DNA of 29,206 bases. It comes from Plantago elongata (lineage: Eukaryota; Streptophyta; Magnoliopsida; Lamiales; Plantaginaceae). The notes beneath the pieces were generated by a model, which searched no databases, had not been told where the DNA came from, and saw only the letters and a list, made by a program, of their open reading frames with translations. Where the stretch lies: positions 1-29,206 of the forward strand of contig JAYMSP010001746.1 in assembly GCA_036897095.1 (NCBI GenBank), read 5' to 3'. Below are positions 21,403-29,206 of the stretch, piece by piece (position 1 is the first letter of the stretch; every line of letters starts with the position of its first letter). The position numbers were made by a program, and so were the translations under genes.

Positions 21403-21571
21403 CTTTCCTCGTTTCAAATTAATTCAATTAATTACCCATTAATCCAAATACACATTTTAAGTAAAAAGTAAATAAAATGTAAGAAATAGTGAATAAAGTT
21501 ATAGAAGATTAAAAGCAGAAATACATACGTCGCAAGATAAAATATGAAGTTAAATTTGGAACGGAAAAAAA
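21403..21571. mobile_element. Degenerate Stowaway-like MITE
   Basis: The left end CTTTCCTCGTTTCAAATT, next to TA, mirrors the right end AATTTGGAACGGAAAAAAA imperfectly. The inner AGTAAATAAAATG...GTGAATAAAG text is typical of this MITE class. The decayed ends indicate an older copy than the one at 644-902. Confidence 0.5.
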
Positions 21572-21899
21572 TGTTCCAATCCATTTCATTTTCATGCTTC
21601 GCAATCGGTGAACTACACTAATTGGTAATTGTACGAGTACTTACCCGTGGCAATAGCATTGTATAGTTTGTTTAGAATAATAAATATAATGAATGAGTCA
21701 AAATAAATTAATCGAGGGAATAAGAAAGTCAAATGTTCTTGTAAACAATGTTAACAACAATGGTGTCGATGGGTAGTGATGCAGCGTTTGTGGTTGGATA
21801 AAAAACAATAAACTCAAAATTTGTTGACTCAAAAGAATACCAAAAATTGACCAAAAACTTGATGATTCAGTAGAATATTAAAAAAGAAAATTTTGAACC
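21572..21899. other. Intergenic AT-rich DNA
   Basis: Nothing coding is recognisable. The right part may already be the 3' untranslated end of the LINE remnant that follows on the minus strand. Confidence 0.35.
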
Positions 21900-23080
21900 A
21901 CGTAAATTTCATTCCAAACCAGATAAGTACGACATCGATCCAACGGAACAGGCTACAAGAAATGAAACAAGTAGACTAGGCAAACTCAAATACCAAGTTG
22001 ATGTCTACCTAAGTTCATAACAAACTCATACAATTTAGGGATAATACAACAACTAGCAGCAACAAGTGCCAAAGGACACTGTCGATCAGACCTGTTAATG
22101 TATGGGAGAATGGCTCAAACTAACAACTACAAACGGGCAAGGAGATGGAATTTGTGCACCATAAACACAACCTAGTTCCTCACACTCCAAATATAGTCAA
22201 TGGCTCCAGCCACCACAATTTTTCAAAAACTTTAGCACTAGAAATCTTGCCCTTAATCCTCTGCAGAATCAACACTAGCTCCAAATTCCATTCCTGAGGC
22301 TTATGGTTCAACTGCAACCACAACAAAACACCAGACCAAACTGCTGCTGAGAATGAACAAGCAAAGGAAAGATGTGCATCAGATTCAGTCCCACAACATA
22401 AAGCACACAAACCATCATTTAACAACCCAAACCTCAATAATATGTCATTGGTATATAAACTACCAAATGACAGTTCATCCACATAACAAACTGAACCCTA
22501 GGCCTAGCAAGATTAGTGAAGAACAACTTCTTCCAATCCACATCATTATTGTAACTCCTCAGTTCCTTGTACATCTTGTGAGTGGGAAAGTTGTCATTAG
22601 CTTGCAAATATCTCCAAATACCAGTCTGCACCGCCTTATCTTTATGCTTAAACATTGCTCTAACAAACCATGAGCATGGTGGAGTAGGCTGATACACCTA
22701 CACGTCCCTTTCTTTGATATAGTAATAATGAATCCATCTGACCCATATTTTTTTCAGGCTTAGCACTCAAGTTCCATAGAAACTTAGATATACTTGTTAT
22801 GTTCCGTACATACAAGTCTATAACCTTCAAACCATCAGAATTCGTGGGTTCACAAATGGTATCCCATGAAATTGGTGCCTTCCCAGTGATATGATCCACC
22901 CTACTCCGTATGAAGGATCTACACAAATCTTCAATATGTTTAGTACTTTTTTAGGCAGAGGGGGACACCTGTAGCCAATATACAACAATACCAAACAAAA
23001 CACTCTTAATAGACTGCAGTCTCTCTGCATAGCTCAATAACCTGGTAGTCCAATGAACCAGCAATCTTATCGAACTATTT
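21900..23080 (-). pseudogene. LINE ORF2 3' end (non-LTR reverse transcriptase C-terminus and zf-RVT), broken
   Basis: Minus-strand frames spread over 23030-22180 together match the C-terminal third of a plant LINE ORF2. There is the post-polymerase region (ISWDTICEPTNSDGLKVIDL, about 22870-22810), then a DWKKLFFTNLARPRVQFVMW segment leading into the zf-RVT cysteine/histidine motif (CALCCGTESDAHLSFACSF, about 22410-22350). The frame shifts at least three times, near 22870, 22690 and 22480, so no protein can be made. Endonuclease and polymerase core are absent, consistent with 5' truncation. Both limits are approximate: the 3' end toward 21900 is inferred from a GAAATTTACG-rich tail. Confidence 0.75.
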
Positions 23081-23089
23081 TCCCTATCT

Positions 23090-23200
23090 CTCATCATTTA
23101 TCAATATTATATGTATAGTTAGATATAATAAGGAATTCTAATTCAATAATATTTTTAAGTACTAACATTAAAAAGTCCTAATCTACTTATAATTCTAACA
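23090..23200 (-). mobile_element. Start of a Ty1/copia 3' LTR (fragment)
   Basis: On the minus strand TGTTAGAATTATAAG begins at 23200, directly after a purine-rich tract (ATTGAGGGAG, 23203-23212). This is the usual arrangement of polypurine tract and LTR start in copia elements. Only about 110 bp remain before LINE sequence takes over, so the LTR is truncated. Confidence 0.6.
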
Positions 23201-23292
23201 CTCCCTCAATTGAAACGGGACTTTGATGAACGTTGAGAATGTCCTGAAAAACGTCAAACAATACTTGTGAGAGTCCTTTGGTGAAAAACTCG
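23187..23292 (-). pseudogene. Ty1/copia pol C-terminus (RNase H end), fragment
   Basis: The minus-strand frame reads FFTKGLSQVLFD at 23288-23253 and ends with TAA at 23189-23187, just past the LTR boundary. An (x)F-T-K-x-L motif near the end of the protein is a signature of copia pol. An in-frame TGA at 23297-23295 marks where the copia homology is lost and gypsy DNA begins. Confidence 0.7.
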
Positions 23293-23299
23293 ACTCATA

Positions 23300-23950
23300 G
23301 GTAAGAATCAACAGATTTCATCCATAACGTTCTACGTCGATGTTGTACGAGAGCAGTCATTAGACGACCGTTCAATACAACGATTCTTGAGTTACGAACC
23401 ACCTACCTTCTATGGAGAGATTGATGATGTCAAAGCCAAGAGTTTCGTCCGAGAGATGGAAGGGATTTATACAATTTTACGTTGCACCGATAACCAACAG
23501 GTTCGGTATGCATCGTATAAACTGATAGGAGCTGCTCAGACCTGGTGGAATTTAAACCGTCACACTTGGGAAGAAAGAGGAGTTAACTGGACTTGGAGAC
23601 TATTTGTCCAGGAGTTTACTCAGAAATTTATGCCCCCGGTCATCCGGCAAGACCAGGAAACAGCCACAAAGTCTGGCACTAAGAACCTGCGTCGGAGAAA
23701 AAGACCGAAAAGGCCGTAAAAACCAGAACGTCGGGACTGTGACAAGAATCGAAGACGGGCTTTCAAAGGAGAAGCCGTGCCTAGACCCCAGGTTGAACCA
23801 GCCCGAGCCCCTACCAAAATTACCTGCAATTTTTGCGGTAAACCAGGCCATGTCGAAGAACGATGCTGGCGAAAGAGCGGGTGTTGTCTAAAGTGTGGGA
23901 GCGATCAACACCGTCTTTTGACATGTCCGTCGGCCAATTTCGCATCTTAG
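23300..23950 (+). pseudogene. Gag remnant: capsid-like region and two CCHC zinc knuckles
   Basis: One frame runs to TAG at 23948-23950 with a single internal TAA at 23717-23719. Its first half (near 23400-23650) has the conserved Ty3/gypsy gag pattern around AKSFVREMEGIY and AAQTWWN. Its second half has two knuckles of form C-x2-C-x4-H-x4-C, at 23825-23866 (CNFCGKPGHVEERC) and 23885-23926 (CLKCGSDQHRLLTC). The part between capsid and knuckles is shorter than usual, suggesting a deletion. Gag packages the retrotransposon RNA; this copy cannot, because of the stop. Confidence 0.8.
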
Positions 23951-24653
23951 TGTTCCAAATGCTGAAATGTAGTAAATAGCTAGTATGCTGTAAGCTATCT
24001 ATATCAATAGGATGTTTAGGCTTGCCACCCTTTAACATTTTCCTGTAATGTCACCCTTTTCGAATACGCTAATGCCTAGTATAAGATGTTGATGATCATT
24101 GACAGTTCCCTATATCTTCTTCTTCTGGATTGTTCTACCTGTTACAAGGGTTCCTGAATCTAATAACCGAATGTAATGTTCGGTGTTTGTTCAGCCTTAC
24201 TGTCTGCCGACACTTGTGCTTGCTCCATGCTCGGAAGAATGTATGAAGTTATTGATCGAAAACCGGCACCCGTTGATCGACCCTAACTTGTTACCCGCCA
24301 CTAGGCACCTTTATCTATCATCGTATCCCGCCATCCGACACTTGTATTAACCTTGTTACCTGCCAACCGACACTTGTTGTCCGCCATTTGGTACCCTTGT
24401 TTGTCCCTAATACCTGCTGTTCCTCACTTCTGATTGTATTACTCGCCTTTCGGCACTGTCATCTGCCACTCGGCATTAGTTATTGTTCTCATGTTCTGCC
24501 ATCTGGCATTCATGTTTAGCCCGGTGATCGTTAGTTTAGCAATTGTTGAAAACTTTAACCATAAGGTCCTTCGTGTTGTGATAAGGTCCTTGTAATAGGG
24601 TGATAACCCGTTGCGGCACCCTGTGAGTTGGCCTGACCTTTATCGACTAGGAT
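23951..24653. other. Non-coding block in place of the protease region, with degenerate GCCA..GGCA repeats
   Basis: In a complete chromovirus the aspartic protease would follow gag, but no D-[ST]-G-A motif is seen in any frame here. Instead, from about 24205 to 24510, roughly nine diverged copies of a YGCCAnnnGGCAYTTGT-like motif appear 20-50 bp apart. The block is probably element-derived but of unknown origin. Confidence 0.5.
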
Positions 24654-25085
24654 GTGTTCGATCGCCAAGCCTACTTAGCCTACCTGAGTAACCCAGCGTT
24701 AGATCAAACCCAGATAGAAAACGTTAAAGATGTACATAAATTTCTGGATGTATTCCCAGGAGAACTCAACACGCTTCCACCACATCGGGAAGTACAATTT
24801 ATTTCGAGACTGTCTCTGGAGCAGAACCAGTATTCCGAATCTCGTAGCGAATGGCTCCCGTGGAACTTCGCGAACTTGAAGGCCAACTGCGATAGTTACT
24901 GGAAAGATAGTTATTCGTCCCAGCAGTTCCCTATGGGATGCCCCCAAGTACTGTTCGTCAAAGAAGAAAGACAGTACGCTAAGGATGTGTATCCATTTCT
25001 GACGGTTGAACAACCTGACCGTCAAGAATAAATACTTACTACCCCCCATCGACGAACTGTTTGAATTGCTGCAAAAATCCATGGT
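24654..25085 (+). pseudogene. Pol fragment: start of the reverse transcriptase region
   Basis: The part FLDVFPGELNTLPPHREVQF (about 24740-24802) is the conserved stretch just before the polymerase domain. GCPQVLFVKEER (about 24938-24970) and NKYLLPPIDELF (about 25024-25059) follow the first polymerase motifs. Frameshifts separate these pieces, and the catalytic YxDD block, RNase H and most of integrase are absent, so the frame ends abruptly near 25085. Confidence 0.75.
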
Positions 25086-25094
25086 GTACCCGAA

Positions 25095-25633
25095 AACTGG
25101 ATCTAAAGCAAAAGAATTAAAACGGCTCAGGACAGGCAGAAGTCCTACGCCGATCGACGACGAAAACACTTGGAATTTGAAGAAGGTAACCAAGTATTTT
25201 TAAAAATTACTCCGAGGAATGGAATTAAGCGAATTGGGAGAGGAGGAAAACTTGCTCCTCGGTATATTGGACCGTTTGAGATTACTCGAAGAGTGGGACC
25301 AGTTGCTTATGAACTGGCACTACCACTAAACCTTACTGGAATCCACAACGTGTTCCATGTTTCCAACTAAAGAAATACTATCCCGACCCTGAGCATATCA
25401 TCCAACCCACAGAAGTGAAACTCGAGGAAAATCTGACCTACGAGGAAAAACCACTCCGCATCTTAGATACCCAAGTAAAAGAGCTCAGGACCAAACATGT
25501 ACCTACGGTCAAGATTCTATGTCAGAATCATACTCTTGAAGAGGCTACTTGGGAAAAGGAAGATGAGATGCGAGAGAAATATCCCTACCTATTCCTAGAA
25601 GAGAGGTCGAATTTGGAGGACCAAATTACCTAA
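25095..25633 (+). pseudogene. Pol fragment: integrase C-terminus and chromodomain-like tail
   Basis: The first frame, to 25370, carries the integrase C-terminal pattern: [13 protein letters not shown] (about 25246-25284) and [10 protein letters not shown], then NVFHVS. A one-base loss near 25366 moves the rest to another frame (25374-25633), which contains EEATWEKEDEMREKYPYLF (about 25535-25592), the usual end of chromovirus pol. Integrase inserts the element and the tail can bind chromatin; catalytic core residues are missing here. Confidence 0.8.
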
Positions 25634-25645
25634 AGTGGGGGAGAG
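25632..25645 (+). promoter_or_regulatory. Polypurine tract of the gypsy element
   Basis: AAAGTGGGGGAGAG, a nearly pure purine run, directly precedes the LTR start TGTAAGG. This is the plus-strand priming site in LTR retrotransposons and fixes the 5' border of the 3' LTR. Confidence 0.85.
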
Positions 25646-26282
25646 TGTAAGGACCGCCAAATTTCTTCGATTTTCGGTATGAATAAAATATTAATTTTTA
25701 TTATTTTGTACGAGTCGGAAAATTTCGTAAATAGGTTAAGTCAAATTTCACTGAGCGGATTCGACGTTAAAATAGGAAACCAGTTTATTCCGAATAAAAT
25801 AATGTTAAAAATTATAAAATAAAAATTATTTATTTTATTTTTCCGATGGCTCGAGAATGGCTCGATAAATATCCAGGAAGTGATTTGCCATGTTTTCGGA
25901 ATTTATTTACGAGTCATTTGGTAGCCATAACGAATTAGTTGTATATAGTTGTAAAAGGACAGAAGTGCCCTCACTTCTTATTTTCCCTTCTTTGCCAATT
26001 AAGGGCATAACCGTCATTTGACCATCACCATCATCTTCCCCATCGTTCCCAGCCTTCCGCCATTACAGTAGCTTGAAGAAAAAAAATTGGATCGATCGAC
26101 ATACCCACGTGAGGCCGCGTGAGCCGCCACCTCTCGGCCTTCGTGCCGAGGCGGCGCTGCCCTCGTGGCCGCACATGGACCGCGTAGAGAAAGCAAGGAA
26201 TGAGTGGAGAGGGAGGGCTCGACGTGGCCAAATTCCGGCCGTTCCCTCCGCCCGTTGCCTCCATACCACGCCGCCTGAACAC

Positions 26283-26290
26283 TATAAATA
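26283..26290 (+). promoter_or_regulatory. TATA box of the gypsy LTR promoter
   Basis: TATAAATA in the context ACACTATAAATAGCGGC is a strong plant TATA box. It lies about 640 bp into the LTR, so transcription would begin near 26315. Confidence 0.65.
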
Positions 26291-26624
26291 GCGGCCTCCG
26301 GTATTCGATTTCTTCGCACCTTCATTATCCTTCTTTCCCCTCTTTCTCCTCCGTTTTCTTTGATTTTCTGGCCATTTTCCGGCCAAGCTCCGACCACCGC
26401 CGCTCACCTCTGACCACCTACCACCATTGCCCATTTAATCGTCCCGAGATAGTGTCGTTGACTCGACCAATTATCCCGGTGAGTTTTTCTCGATCGATTC
26501 GATTCAATTCAAAAATACGAACGAGAAATTAATAAAACATTCTTCGCAGTCATTTCGTCCCGAACCCGTTTGATACGTCGTTATTCTGCCCGTCGCTCGA
26601 CGTGCACTCGGTTAGTGCCGTATT

Positions 26625-27000
26625 ATTTTAAAATTATTTTATAGCTAATTATCGTTCGGTAAAAATTATCGTTAATTAATTACCATTAAGTCTTAATTAA
26701 TTTATCGTTAGTAAATAATTATTGTAACTAATTAATTACCGTTATCGTAATTAATTACTGTTAACTAAGTATCATTAGCTTTAATTAATTATTGTTAATT
26801 AACAGTAAAATTAATCGTTAAAAGTTAATTACCGTAGTTAATTATCGTTGAGCTAATTACTGTTAGTCTTAATTAATAGTTAGTTATCGTTAATTAATGT
26901 CTTTAGTATTCCTTAATTAGCGGGTAATTAGCGGAATTAAAATTAGTAAAGGGTTAATTAATGTTAATTACCGATTAGTAGTAATTAATGAAAATTAAGG
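26625..27000. repeat. TTAATTA/ACCGTTA-rich low-complexity block in the LTR
   Basis: Over about 375 bp the words AATTAATTACCGTTA, TTATCGTTA and GTTAATTAA recur in varying order with no fixed period. The strand is strongly AT-rich and much of it is self-complementary through AATTAATT. It is part of R/U5. Confidence 0.75.
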
Positions 27001-28149
27001 TATACTGTTATACTAAATAAATGTCAACTTGCCGTCGACTAGAAGTTAGGAATATAATTTACATACTAGTATACTGTTGGAGGAGGGGATTATTGGACAG
27101 ACTTCTTGTCTGTAGTGGATTATCTATTGGAAATAAGATAATGAGTAATTATTGGAAAGCTGGAAAATACCACTTACTAGGTTAACCAAAATAAGTGACA
27201 TAATTAAGTGACAGATAATAAGAGGCTAAGTTATTAATTAAGAAACGTTGAAGATATTATTAAACTATCAGGCACTTAAATCAGTATTACCATCTGTTTA
27301 TCAGGATCTATGGAAGCTCTTGAAGTAGCAGTTGTAAACGGTGAGTGATAACTGGCTTTTGGCATCCGCCCTGGGAAAAGCTGTTCTCTTTCAATATTTT
27401 CCTATTCCAGTACTCGTTCTTGTTTCCTTGCTTTCCTGTTTGATTTTGACCTCGACTAGTACCTGCTCCCGCCTATTTGACTGAGTGAGTGACTACAGGT
27501 TTTCGACATCAGGCCCTGGGAAAGTTAAAGTGCCTTCTTTCATTGTGTTTCGATTCATGTACCTGTTTATCTGCTTGACTGTCTGACTCTAACCGCAACC
27601 ACACTATGATGACCGACCGGCCCATACCAATGTAGCTGACTGACTGTATAAACTGTAGACAGCCTGTATTAGGAATACCTATCTGTTTGGACTTAGCATT
27701 TTATTACCCCAATTGCTGAGTAATACTGTATACCGAGTCTTGTCTAATGATCCTGTTTACAAATTAGGGTTCTAAACTATAGTTGACCTGTACTTAGGGT
27801 ATACCACCTATTGTGACCTGGCATTTTATTGCTCCAATTGCTGACTTATACTGTACACCGAGTCCTATTACTGATCCTGCTACTGTTCCTGATCCTATCT
27901 CCTGTTACCGCAACTGTACTGCATCTGCATATTATCCATGTTTCTGATCCTCACGTATTGCATTGCATGAAAACTGTTTTCCTGAAAATTATAACGGCAC
28001 ACTGAAAACTATTTTGGGAAACCGTTCACCTCCTGTTTAGCTGGGTGATGTCACTTGCAGCGTTACTGTTACTGGTCATTCGGCAGTTGCTAAGTGCCAT
28101 GCGGAGCGAAGCGCTGCATCGTGTATTCTATAGTGACACCTCATGTTAC

Positions 28150-28430
28150 GTCGTCGGGTGGAGAATCCTATGCCACGGTACTTGCACCCACTGCCGTTGG
28201 GTAGATCTACATACCTCGACACCTCCTGTTACTGTCGTCGGGTGGAGAATCCTATGCCGCGGTACTTGCACCCACTGTCATTGGGTAGATCTCCATACCT
28301 CGACACCTTCTGTTACTGTCGTCGGGTGGGATCCTATGCCGCGGTACTTGCACCCATTGCCGTTGGGTAGATCTCCATGCCACGACACCTCCTGTTATTA
28401 TCGCCGGGTGGAATGCCTGCTGCGATCCTG
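28150..28430. repeat. 84-bp tandem repeat array in the LTR (3 full copies plus a partial)
   Basis: GTCGTCGGGTGG starts at 28150, 28234 and 28318, and a diverged fourth copy (ATCGCCGGGTGG) starts at 28400. Copies share CCTATGCCGCGGTACTTGC and GTTGGGTAGATCT. The third copy lost two bases. Because 84 is a multiple of three, the array keeps long frames open without coding anything recognisable. Confidence 0.92.
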
Positions 28431-28968
28431 TCCTGTTCCCGTTTGCGGTTTCCCCAATGTTAAGAAATTACTGCCTGATCAGCAAGTGTGTTAGTTAACT
28501 GTACTGTTGCATAGTTTCACACGCATACTCATGCATGCTTGACTGTTCTCATTGAGTCCTAGTGATTGACGCTCTCCCTGTTTCCAATATTTTGCTTTCC
28601 CAGATTTTGAGCATGATGAAAGTCTTGGGTAGAACCGACAAACGGACTGACTGGTCTCCGCTGCTGGAATTAAGTTAAAAGTGTGATTCTGTTGGTTTAT
28701 CTGTTTTCTTCTTATTCAGTACATTCGGTTTGTAACATATGATATTATAATATTTTAATAAATGTGTATTTGAGATATTCGTCACAACCCTTGACGTCTG
28801 AACCAGATCCCGGGCGTTACAAATCCACTCCGTAATCAAAGAAGAAGACCTGGCCGGAGGATTGTTCGTCGGACATTAATAGGGCGATCAACGATCGCGA
28901 GCAATTACAGAGGCGATCGTTGGACAAGAGAACAACGATTGCGCGCAATTGTAGGAGGATAGAAGAAA

Positions 28969-29206
28969 GTTCGACAAATTAAAGAAAATGTTCGAACATG
29001 AGAGGGGACCGACAACAGTGGGTTCTTCGATCAGATGAGAAGTTCGACATATTGAAGAAAACTATTTGAACATGGAAGGGGGATCGACAATAATGGATTG
29101 TTCGATCAGAGGAGAAATTCGACAGATTAAAGAAAATTGTTCAAACATGGGTGGGGATCAACAACAGTGGGTTGTTTGATCAGAGAAGAAATCAATTCAG
29201 TTGAAT
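28969..29206. repeat. 73-75-bp tandem repeat array running off the window end
   Basis: Units begin at GTTCGACAAATTAAAG (28969), GTTCGACATATTGAAG (29042) and ATTCGACAGATTAAAG (29117). Each contains CGATCAGA near its end and an ACAACAGTGGGTT-like core. The array lies just outside the gypsy LTR and continues to the window edge, so its true size is unknown. Confidence 0.85.

Larger units (their letters stand above)
23300..28821 (+). mobile_element. Internally deleted Ty3/gypsy chromovirus with 3.2-kb 3' LTR
   Basis: In order the element holds a gag remnant with two zinc knuckles, a 0.7-kb block unlike the expected protease, the first part of reverse transcriptase, the end of integrase with a chromodomain-like tail, a polypurine tract and a full 3' LTR. 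The polymerase core, RNase H and integrase catalytic core are missing, and no 5' LTR lies in the window: upstream is copia DNA. It is therefore a dead, truncated copy. The domain order and the YPYLF-type tail fit the Del/Tekay chromovirus clade. Confidence 0.8.
25646..28821 (+). mobile_element. 3' LTR of the gypsy chromovirus (3176 bp)
   Basis: It begins TGTAAGGACCGCC after the polypurine tract and ends GGGCGTTACA, with 5-bp inverted ends TGTAA/TTACA. A TATA box (26283-26290) puts U3 at about 0.65 kb and leaves about 2.5 kb for R and U5. U5 includes a TTAATTA-rich block and an 84-bp tandem array. No target duplication can be tested because the 5' end is lost. No coding role is suggested by its open frames, which follow the repeats. 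Confidence 0.8.

Noticed and set aside
24205-24510. CRISPR-like array from regularly recurring short motifs
   Set aside because: Spacing is irregular, the motifs are diverged, there are no unique equal-length spacers, and the locus is in a plant retrotransposon.
24699-25193. 164-codon minus-strand frame
   Set aside because: It is antisense to recognisable gypsy pol fragments on the plus strand, so it is a shadow frame.
26014-26532. Overlapping frames on both strands around the LTR TATA region
   Set aside because: They lie in the GC-richer U3/R part of the LTR, overlap each other in several frames and show no domain or splice support.
28045-28494. 149-codon open frame within the gypsy LTR
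   Set aside because: It is kept open by the 84-bp tandem repeat, whose unit is a multiple of three. It has no domain and lies wholly inside the LTR.
23300-28821. Full-length gypsy element with two LTRs
   Set aside because: No second copy of the 25646-28821 sequence is present upstream, and DNA left of about 23295 belongs to a copia element.

Overview
The window is nuclear DNA of a flowering plant, most likely a eudicot. It has GT-AG introns in two plant-specific genes, AT-rich intergenic DNA, and many class I and class II transposon remnants. I cannot name the species; no organelle or bacterial gene is present.

Two intact genes lie tail to tail in the middle. On the + strand, 15 exons between 7332 and 17838 encode a 563-residue chloroplast signal recognition particle 54 kDa protein (cpSRP54). 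This stromal GTPase works with cpSRP43 to deliver light-harvesting proteins to thylakoids and also acts co-translationally. On the - strand, 5 exons between 20575 and 18524 encode a 428-residue CRIB-type RopGAP, a GTPase-activating protein for plant ROP GTPases. Their stop codons are 685 bp apart. The two have no known shared pathway, so I read the arrangement as accidental.

Left flank (1-7200): mobile-element debris. It holds a Stowaway-like MITE (644-902), the 3' non-coding region and putative LTR of a Ty3/gypsy element on the - strand, a solo LTR nested inside it (3274-4996, target duplication GAAAA), and a poly(A)-ended, LINE-like stretch (5600-6603).

cpSRP54 introns: intron 4 carries a Mutator-like element (8779-11748) that is itself interrupted by a solo LTR (9355-10789, target duplication CTCGC). 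Intron 14 carries a tRNA-type SINE (17485-17608) and a possible 30-nt in-frame cassette exon (16016-16045) just before the cpSRP43-binding tail.

Right flank (20600-29206): a degenerate MITE, a broken LINE ORF2 end (- strand), the tail of a Ty1/copia element (- strand), then an internally deleted Ty3/gypsy chromovirus (+ strand) with a 3.2-kb 3' LTR. It keeps parts of gag, the start of reverse transcriptase and the end of integrase, and has lost the protease and both polymerase cores. Several tandem repeats occur in and beside it, and one array runs off the window end. I found no rRNA, intact tRNA gene, CRISPR array or gene cluster of unknown function; the novelty is in nested transposon structure and a few splice and leader details.
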